A stretch of 64,000 nucleotides of DNA from Hyunsoonleella pacifica (lineage in GTDB: Bacteria; Bacteroidota; Bacteroidia; Flavobacteriales; Flavobacteriaceae): contig NZ_SIRS01000004.1 of NCBI RefSeq assembly GCF_004310335.1, positions 351,856 through 415,855 of the forward strand, given 5' to 3'. Below the pieces are notes generated by a model. That model had not been told where the DNA came from. It was given only the letters and a program-made list of their open reading frames with translations, and did not search any database. Of this stretch, positions 9,466 to 15,331 are shown in pieces (the stretch's first letter is position 1; every line of letters starts with the position of its first letter). A program made the position numbers and the translations under genes.

Positions 9466-9979
9466 CTTTTAAATGCTTTAGTTTATTCTTATCTGTATAT
9501 TTTGAAAACTTACTTAGTAGTATTTGTAGTTTTGGATTGATAAAACTTTCACAGAATGGCTTTTCTGGGTTGCTGTAATAGTAATTTTGAATTTGCTCTC
9601 GTGAGGCTTTAAAACTTTCAAAAGACAATATTTGAGTAATAAGTTTATTTTCAAATTGAAACTGTAATAATTCTAGTTGAGATGCAACCACACGTTTCTG
9701 TTCTTCTGAAAAGGTATAAACTGCAGAACGATATTTAGCCCTCATAGAGTGATTTGAGGTACTCTTATGAGTATGTAAATGAATTTCAATAAGTACAGAT
9801 AATGGGATTTTTGCTTCATTGTAATGTACAATAACAGCTTCTGAGAATTCACTATTATTATGGGATGACGCCACAAAACCTTGTTCTACCTTGTCCACAC
9901 CTAGTAAAGATTGAAATACTGCTTCTGTACACCAATGGCAGCCTCCTCCAAATGCTATTTTTGTTGTTTCTTTCAGAAT
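9422..9979 (-). CDS. msrA: MsrA-type peptide-methionine (S)-S-oxide reductase with a non-ATG start
   Basis: The first ATG in this frame (9898) would give a 158-residue protein lacking the active site. Reading upstream in the same frame from 9979 restores the missing N-terminus: [21 protein letters not shown], containing the MsrA catalytic Cys in GGCHWC. A TAA stop sits at 9980-9982, so initiation must be at ATT (9979) or CTG (9976). The completed 186-residue product has normal MsrA length and the family motif KYRSAVY (near residue 90). The enzyme reduces methionine-S-sulfoxide in proteins. Second MsrA of the cluster; its 3' end overlaps the hydrolase-OsmC gene. A lost ATG (ATG to ATT) that silences the gene cannot be excluded. 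Confidence 0.7.
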   Translation of the reverse strand: MLKETTKIAFGGGCHWCTEAVFQSLLGVDKVEQGFVASSHNNSEFSEAVIVHYNEAKIPLSVLIEIHLHTHKSTSNHSMRAKYRSAVYTFSEEQKRVVASQLELLQFQFENKLITQILSFESFKASREQIQNYYYSNPEKPFCESFINPKLQILLSKFSKYTDKNKLKHLKDESRKIKHTEHQGS

Positions 9980-10146
9980 TTAATGTGTTTTAAATAATGC
10001 ATAACTTTGGGATGTACACCTAACTGTTTTAATACTAAACTTATAAGCTTATCTTCCTGTAGGAAACCCATCAAACCAAAAACTGGTTAGTAAATCAATT
10101 ACTTAGAGTTATTTTGTCATACTCCTTTTTTATTTGTTTGTCAGTT

Positions 10147-10623
10147 TTACCTAATTGTTTTAATAACGAAAATTGAACCTAAACATAGACCAATAAATTC
10201 CATAAATCCAACCATATAGTAATCAAACCAACCTGTTTGAAATGCAATACCTTGTAATATTCCAACAATAATCAATGGAATTAGCCATTTCTTTTTCTTT
10301 TGTATAACTACATCTATTATTATACCGATATATACGGCAATTGATGCAAAATAATTATGAATAGAAATGTATTCAGTAAAATAAGAACTAAATGTTGCTA
10401 AACATATAAACCCAATACCAACAAACCATTTTTTATAAAGAAGCCAACAACCTATTATCAACAAAAAGAATGTATAAAAATATAATCTTGTTGTATTCAT
10501 TGCCATGATTGAAGAGTACGAAGTTTTATTATGTAAAAGTAAATCTGAAAACCCTGTGATAATAAACACAAATAATAAAAGACCTATTATTAATTTATTA
10601 GTTGAATTTTTTTTGTTCTCCAT
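10147..10623 (-). CDS. small multi-pass membrane protein, unknown function
   Basis: The frame is open to 10677, but the extra 18 residues are polar and the better start is the ATG at 10623 (MENKKNSTNKLIIG), giving 158 residues. About five hydrophobic helices can be seen, including LIIGLLLFVFIITGF, FYTFFLLIIGCWLLY and YIGIIIDVVI. No family motif was recognised. It lies between the two msrA genes on the same strand, but with gaps of 77 bp upstream and about 170 bp downstream, so it may be an insertion into the redox cluster and not a functional part of it. Confidence 0.6.
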   Translation of the reverse strand: MENKKNSTNKLIIGLLLFVFIITGFSDLLLHNKTSYSSIMAMNTTRLYFYTFFLLIIGCWLLYKKWFVGIGFICLATFSSYFTEYISIHNYFASIAVYIGIIIDVVIQKKKKWLIPLIIVGILQGIAFQTGWFDYYMVGFMEFIGLCLGSIFVIKTIR

Positions 10624-10700
10624 AAATAATATTATTGCGCTTAAGTAGTTCCATGAAAATTTATTTTTCGTACGCACACAACAAATTTATAAGCGTGATA

Positions 10701-11204
10701 CTAAACTTCATTTACAAAAGGTGTTTCAAACCTTAAAAAATGACAGGTATAACCATTAGGGTTTTTAACCAAATAGTCTTGATGATAGTCTTCTGCATTC
10801 CAAAATATATCCCAAGGTTCTAGCCTTGTTACCACTTTATTATCCCATCTACCTGAAGCGTCCACTATGGCAATCATCTCTTCAGCAATTTGTTTTTCTT
10901 CTTCATTTTGATAAAAAATAGCCGAACGGTAACTAGATCCACGATCGTTTCCTTGCTGATCTACAGTTGTTGGATTATGCATTCTAAAAAAATAGTCTAG
11001 CAATGCTTTAAATGAGGTTTCATCTGGATTATAAGTAATTTCAATACCTTCGGCATGTCCCGGATGGTTTTTATATGTAGGGTTATCGTTTTGCCCGCCT
11101 TGATACCCTACTTCTGTATCTACTACCCCTGGACGTGTTCTAAACAAATCTTCCATTCCCCAAAAACAGCCTCCTGCTAAATATGCTTTTTTATATGTTG
11201 TCAT
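10701..11204 (-). CDS. msrA: peptide-methionine (S)-S-oxide reductase MsrA
   Basis: 167 residues with the canonical active site [10 protein letters not shown] (Cys13), the conserved GYQGG and [16 protein letters not shown] region near residues 35-55, and the C-terminal [11 protein letters not shown] that lines the substrate pocket. It reduces the S-epimer of methionine sulfoxide, free or in proteins, using thioredoxin. It is cytoplasmic (no signal peptide). It lies 32 bp downstream of the 84-residue gene and is the counterpart of the MsrB encoded at the head of the same strand run. Confidence 0.96.
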   Translation of the reverse strand: MTTYKKAYLAGGCFWGMEDLFRTRPGVVDTEVGYQGGQNDNPTYKNHPGHAEGIEITYNPDETSFKALLDYFFRMHNPTTVDQQGNDRGSSYRSAIFYQNEEEKQIAEEMIAIVDASGRWDNKVVTRLEPWDIFWNAEDYHQDYLVKNPNGYTCHFLRFETPFVNEV

Positions 11205-11236
11205 AACTTTATTTTAAAATAGTTACTTTTTCAATT

Positions 11237-11491
11237 TTATATATTCAAATCTACGTGTTGTAAAAAATGAATCACTTTTTTCTCTGGCATTTCACAAGGT
11301 TTTAAAAACTCATCTTTAGATGTAATATAATAATTCAAGCTTATAAAATTTGTGCCTTGAAGTGCTTTTGCAAATATTTTAAATGATTTTTTGTTGTTGA
11401 AAACAGCTTTAGTAATGCCATATTTTTCCTTTTGATACATTCCTTCAGAGTAACCTTCGGGTAACTTATCAATGTATCTAAGAACGCTCAT
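11237..11491 (-). CDS. 84-residue conserved small protein between selO and msrA
   Basis: A soluble, basic 84-residue protein (ISLNYY near residue 50, LKPCEMPEKKVIHFL near residue 65). No signal peptide or membrane segment is present, and no domain was recognised. One Cys lies in the motif KPCEMP. Its ATG overlaps the selO stop codon (TAATG arrangement, 1 bp shared), and msrA follows after 32 bp, so it is firmly inside the methionine-sulfoxide repair operon. The context suggests a helper in the same process, but nothing in the sequence proves this. Confidence 0.75.
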   Translation of the reverse strand: MSVLRYIDKLPEGYSEGMYQKEKYGITKAVFNNKKSFKIFAKALQGTNFISLNYYITSKDEFLKPCEMPEKKVIHFLQHVDLNI

Positions 11492-13047
11492 TACGAACTA
11501 CAAGATAACATGGAACATCCAACTTTATGGCGTGCCCAATCTGGTCGCTTTGCAAACCATTTTTCATATTCTGGTTGTTCACTATAAGGTTTTTTAAGCA
11601 TCTGAAATAATTCATCTATCAACTCATAATTACCTTTATCTGCATCATCTATAGCTAATTGCGCCATATAATTACGTAGTACGTATTTTGGGTTTACGCG
11701 ATTCATTTTTTTCTTTCTGCCTGCGTAAATTTCAGATTCATGCTGTAATCTTACTTTATAATTTAAAAACCACATCTCCCACTTTTCCTTAACCGTATCT
11801 GACATATTATCAAAGTCATAAAACGCATCTTTTAATACATCAAATCCTGTTTCTTCATTTTTGAAATTACTCAAATTTCTAAAGAAAATCGTCATATCAG
11901 TTTCAACTAATTGCAAATTTTCTTCTAAATCCTTAACTAAATATTCATCATTATCAATATCTTGATAAAGCCCAAGTTTAGCCTTCATCATCTCAAAAGA
12001 TTTGTCATCAAAATCTATTTTATATTGATTCAAAATAGCCTCCAAAGGTTCTGCCTCTTCTATTAACGGATAAATGGCATTAGCCAATTGCAACAAATTC
12101 CATAATCCTATATTGGGTTGATTACCATAACGATAGCGTTTGTGTTGCCTATCAGTAGTATTTGGCGTCCAGCCATAATCATACCCTTCTAACCAACCAT
12201 AAGGGCCATAATCTATGGTTAATCCTAGAATAGACATATTATCAGTATTCATCACACCATGCACAAAGCCCACACGTTGCCATTCAACAATCATTTTTAA
12301 TGTACGTTTAGAAACCTCATCAAAGAAAGCAATATAAGTGTCTTTTGATGGTGTTCCTAAATGGGGAAAGTGATGCTTTATCGTATAATCCACTAATACT
12401 CTTAAGTTTTTATCATCCTGTCTAGCTGCGAAAATTTGATAGTTCCCAAAACGTAAAAACGATTCAGCAGTCCTACATACAATTGCTCCTTTTTCGTAAG
12501 CAGCATTGCCATCATACATAACATCCCGTAATACTTGGTCGCCAGATAGTGCTAAAGATAAGGCTCTGGTAGTTGGTATACCTAAATGAAACATTGCTTC
12601 ACTACACAAATACTCTCTTATAGATGAACGTAATACTGCTAAACCATCAGCGTTCCTAGAATAAGGTGTTTCTCCCGCGCCCTTTAATTGTATTTGCCAA
12701 GTTTTATCTTTATGGTTAACTTCAAACAAATTAATAGCACGCCCATCTCCTAATTGCCCTACCCAATTCCCAAATTGATGTCCACCATAACACATTGCAT
12801 AAGGCTTTGTATTTAGCAATATCTTATTTCCAGTAAATACATCTAAAAACGCTTCATTTTGTGCCTCTTCTCTAGATATTCCTAAATTTTCAAGCATCTC
12901 TGGGGATATATGTAGCATTTTAGGTTTTGCCGTTTGTTTAGGTGTAACGTACGAAAAACATGCCTCAGCCACCTGTCTTCTGGAATTTTCCAGAATGGGA
13001 TCTGCGGGAAGTTCTTTATTAAATTTATCGTTTATACTTAAATTCAT
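11491..13047 (-). CDS. selO: SelO (YdiU) family protein AMPylase
   Basis: 518 residues, full family length. The pseudokinase-type active site is intact: GGHQFGNWVGQLGDGRA near residue 90, LKGAGETPYSRNADG near 120 with the nucleotide-binding Lys, the SSIREYLCSEA helix with its Glu, HGVMNTDNMSILG near 265 and DYGPYGWL near 280. The C-terminus keeps a Cys pair (GCSMLSCSS). Established work shows that SelO transfers AMP to protein substrates, among them a glutaredoxin in E. coli, and is controlled by redox state through a disulfide at this C-terminal Cys. Here the gene overlaps an upstream glutaredoxin-like gene by 4 bp, so enzyme and probable substrate are made together. Confidence 0.95.
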   Translation of the reverse strand: MNLSINDKFNKELPADPILENSRRQVAEACFSYVTPKQTAKPKMLHISPEMLENLGISREEAQNEAFLDVFTGNKILLNTKPYAMCYGGHQFGNWVGQLGDGRAINLFEVNHKDKTWQIQLKGAGETPYSRNADGLAVLRSSIREYLCSEAMFHLGIPTTRALSLALSGDQVLRDVMYDGNAAYEKGAIVCRTAESFLRFGNYQIFAARQDDKNLRVLVDYTIKHHFPHLGTPSKDTYIAFFDEVSKRTLKMIVEWQRVGFVHGVMNTDNMSILGLTIDYGPYGWLEGYDYGWTPNTTDRQHKRYRYGNQPNIGLWNLLQLANAIYPLIEEAEPLEAILNQYKIDFDDKSFEMMKAKLGLYQDIDNDEYLVKDLEENLQLVETDMTIFFRNLSNFKNEETGFDVLKDAFYDFDNMSDTVKEKWEMWFLNYKVRLQHESEIYAGRKKKMNRVNPKYVLRNYMAQLAIDDADKGNYELIDELFQMLKKPYSEQPEYEKWFAKRPDWARHKVGCSMLSCSS

Positions 13048-13292
13048 AACAATTTTTCAATCCACTTTTTTAAATCTTTATCAGACGGGTTTCTTAACTT
13101 TTTTTCTCCAATAGTAATCGTTGGAAAATTAAGTTTTCTGTTTTCGTATAAATTTCTCAATACTTCTGCATTAACTTCATTGTCTTCAACGTCAAGAAAT
13201 TCATAATTCAAATTTAAGGCTTCTAAAAAAAATTTATAGTATGTGCTTTTATGGCACCTATTGGTGCCATAAAGCTTGATTTTTGGTAACAT
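13044..13292 (-). CDS. glutaredoxin-like protein with a single active-site Cys
   Basis: 82 residues with a thioredoxin-fold layout: IKLYGTNRCHKSTYYKFF (active-site loop at Cys13), a middle FPTITIG with the cis-Pro, and a short C-terminal helix. The usual CPYC is replaced by CHKS, so only the first Cys remains, as in monothiol-type glutaredoxins. Two tyrosines directly follow the loop. The gene overlaps selO by 4 bp and follows msrB after 10 bp. Glutaredoxin is a known SelO AMPylation substrate in E. coli, so this small protein is a natural candidate partner; that link is inference. Confidence 0.82.
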   Translation of the reverse strand: MLPKIKLYGTNRCHKSTYYKFFLEALNLNYEFLDVEDNEVNAEVLRNLYENRKLNFPTITIGEKKLRNPSDKDLKKWIEKLL

Positions 13293-13302
13293 AAATACAG
13301 TG

Positions 13303-13752
13303 TTAAACTTCTGTTTCTAACTGCATAGATTCAGAATTAATACAATAGCGTAATCCACTGGGTTCTGGTCCATCAGGAAACACGTGCCCTAAATGCGCAT
13401 CGCAAGTATTACACATTACCTCAACTCTTACCATTCCAAATGTGGTATCACGCTCATATTTAATGGCATTTTCTTTTATAGGTTGTGTAAAACTTGGCCA
13501 ACCGGTACCAGATTCAAACTTTATTGTAGAATCAAATAAAGGCGTATTGCAACACACACAGTTATACTTTCCAGCTTCATGAACACTACATAAGGTGCCA
13601 CTATGTGGGCGCTCTGTACCTTTTAATCTTGTAATTCTAAATTGCTCAGGAGTTAATTGAGATTTCCACTCATTTTCTGTTTTCTCAATTCTTCTATCTG
13701 GAGTTGGGTTTCCGTTTACAGAAAAACTAATGACTTCTTTCCAAGTTAGCAT
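13303..13752 (-). CDS. msrB: peptide-methionine (R)-S-oxide reductase MsrB
   Basis: 149 residues, cytoplasmic. Two zinc Cys pairs are visible (YNCVCCNTPLF near residue 67 and VMCNTCDAHLGHVFPDG near 115). The substrate-pocket motif FESGTGWPSF and the catalytic Cys in LRYCINSES near residue 138 are present. It reduces the R-epimer of methionine sulfoxide, complementing the MsrA enzymes downstream. It is the first gene of the redox-repair run and sits opposite the divergent HD-Pycsar-type gene, with a 202-bp intergenic region rich in repeats. Confidence 0.96.
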   Translation of the reverse strand: MLTWKEVISFSVNGNPTPDRRIEKTENEWKSQLTPEQFRITRLKGTERPHSGTLCSVHEAGKYNCVCCNTPLFDSTIKFESGTGWPSFTQPIKENAIKYERDTTFGMVRVEVMCNTCDAHLGHVFPDGPEPSGLRYCINSESMQLETEV

Positions 13753-13791
13753 ATGTTTTGTCCTTTCTTTATTAAATTAAATATATGCCTT

Positions 13792-13881
13792 CAAAGTTGA
13801 ACTTTGGTCGAAATCACATCCAAAAACTTACATTTACGACATGCAAAATCAACTTTGAAAGTAATACTGAAATTTACGACA
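13792..13881. promoter_or_regulatory. repeat-rich control region between msrB and the HD-Pycsar-type gene
   Basis: Three elements overlap here. A palindrome CAAAGTT-G-AACTTTG lies at 13792-13806. An inverted copy of its half (TCAACTTTGA, 13849-13858) lies 50 bp further on. The 10-bp sequence ATTTACGACA is directly repeated at 13832 and 13872, exactly 40 bp apart, close to four helical turns. Spacing and symmetry suggest binding sites of a regulator acting on one or both divergent genes. The regulator is unknown. Confidence 0.5.
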
Positions 13882-13954
13882 AATAACGGTGTTTTAAACA
13901 CTTAATTTTAATGTAACGAAAGTTTAGTATTTTTACTCAAAATCGCACTTCAGA

Positions 13955-15157
13955 ATGAATACTCTTATTGATAAAACTGAAAATTTTGTAACTAAATATT
14001 TAAATGACAATCTTGATTCTTCATTTGTTTACCATAACATTGCTCACACCCAAAGAGTGGTTAATAAAGTTCATGAACTTATTGAAGATAAAACTTTAGA
14101 TATAACTGATACTGAAAAAGAGCAACTTATTATCGCTGCTTGGTTTCATGACACCGGATTTACAAAAACTATTGAAAACCATGAAAACGAGAGTGTAAAA
14201 ATTGTTGAAGAATTTTTAAAAGCTGAAAAAGTTCCAAATGAAAATATTGAAGCTATTTCTAAAATTATTTCTGCTACTAAAATGGGTTATGAACCTAATA
14301 ACCTTTTAGAAGGCCTAATAAGAGATGCTGATTGCGCCCATGTTTCGAGTAAAAAGTATGAAGATTACTCTGCGTTGCTAAGAAAAGAGTGGGAACTTAC
14401 TCTTGATAAAAAAGTATCAAAAGCAGAATGGTTAGAAGAAAATATTAAATTTCTAACTAATCATTCTTTCTATTCTTCGTTAGCATCAAGCAAATGGGAA
14501 AAACGAAAGGGTAAAAATTTAGCTAACCTGATTCAAAATCAAAATAAAATAAAAGCTTCTACTGAAAAATTAAAACAGAAAAAGGCTGAACTAAAATTTA
14601 AAAAAGAAAAATTAGATTTACCCGACAGAGGTATTGAAACCATGTTTAGGGTAGCATTAAGAAACCATATAACGTTAAGTGATATTGCTGATACCAAGGC
14701 TAATATTTTACTATCGGTAAATGCCATTATAATCTCAGTAGCACTATCCAATTTGTTACCAAAACTGGACAACCCATCCAATAGCTATTTAATCTACCCA
14801 ACATTAATTTTCCTAGCTTTTACTGTTGCTTCAATAGTTTTATCAGTACTTGCTACTAGGCCAAACGTTACTAAAGGTCAGTTTACAAAAGAGGATGTTG
14901 CTAACAAAAAGGTAAACCTTTTATTCTTTGGTAACTTTCATCAAATGAAACTCAATGATTTTGAATGGGCCATGGGGGAAATGATGAAAGACAAAGACTA
15001 TTTGTACGGCTCATTAACCAAAGACCTATACTTTTTAGGACTTGTTTTAAACAGAAAATATAACTTACTAAGAACTACCTATACTGTATTTATGATAGGT
15101 ATAGTTATTAGTGTTATTGCTTTTGGAATTGCTTTTGCAACCAGTGGGGTAGTTTAA
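13955..15157 (+). CDS. HD-domain phosphohydrolase fused to a Pycsar-effector-like (DUF5706) membrane domain
   Basis: 400 residues. The N-terminal 200 residues form an HD phosphohydrolase: VYHNIAHTQRV (first His), AAWFHDTGF (His-Asp pair near residue 68), HENESVKI and LIRDADCAH (last Asp). A lysine-rich linker (residues about 185-220) leads to RGIETMFRVALRNHITLSDIADTKANILLSVNA. This is the start of the two-plus-helix membrane module found in PycTM effectors (DUF5706, PF18967), with helices near 252-270, 278-300 and 377-397. In Pycsar defence such effectors respond to cyclic CMP or UMP and damage the membrane. No uridylate/cytidylate cyclase gene was recognised beside it. It is transcribed divergently from msrB. 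Confidence 0.85.
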   Translation: MNTLIDKTENFVTKYLNDNLDSSFVYHNIAHTQRVVNKVHELIEDKTLDITDTEKEQLIIAAWFHDTGFTKTIENHENESVKIVEEFLKAEKVPNENIEAISKIISATKMGYEPNNLLEGLIRDADCAHVSSKKYEDYSALLRKEWELTLDKKVSKAEWLEENIKFLTNHSFYSSLASSKWEKRKGKNLANLIQNQNKIKASTEKLKQKKAELKFKKEKLDLPDRGIETMFRVALRNHITLSDIADTKANILLSVNAIIISVALSNLLPKLDNPSNSYLIYPTLIFLAFTVASIVLSVLATRPNVTKGQFTKEDVANKKVNLLFFGNFHQMKLNDFEWAMGEMMKDKDYLYGSLTKDLYFLGLVLNRKYNLLRTTYTVFMIGIVISVIAFGIAFATSGVV

Positions 15158-15237
15158 AATCCACGTAAGCATTATTTATGTTTCTTCTCAGGTTTTTTAT
15201 CCACAATCCACACAGTATCAGTCTCGTGTAAAATACT

Positions 15238-15256
15238 ATTTAGAATCATTTTAAAT
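15238..15256 (+). promoter_or_regulatory. Fur-box-like palindrome upstream of the TonB receptor
   Basis: ATTTAGAATCATTTTAAAT is a 9-1-9 inverted repeat with a single mismatch, directly upstream of the -33 box at 15259. A second, perfect 6-1-6 palindrome with the same ATTTAG half (ATTTAG-T-CTAAAT) lies at 15311-15323, just before the start codon. The 19-bp size and the iron-uptake genes downstream point to Fur or a similar metal regulator; binding is not proven. Confidence 0.55.
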
Positions 15257-15258
15257 AA

Positions 15259-15290
15259 TTTGGATATATCCTTAACGGAGTATACTTTTG
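15259..15290 (+). promoter_or_regulatory. Bacteroidota-type promoter of the TonB receptor gene
   Basis: TTTG at 15259-15262 and TACTTTTG at 15283-15290 are separated by exactly 20 bp and match TTTG-N20-TAnnTTTG. Transcription would begin near 15297, giving a leader of about 35 nt that contains the second palindrome. Confidence 0.65.
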
Positions 15291-15331
15291 CAGCTCAATT
15301 TATTATTTAAATTTAGTCTAAATAAAAACAA

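Noticed and set aside
13955-15157. Complete Pycsar defence system
   Set aside because: No nucleotide cyclase gene was recognised in the window; only an effector-like domain is present.
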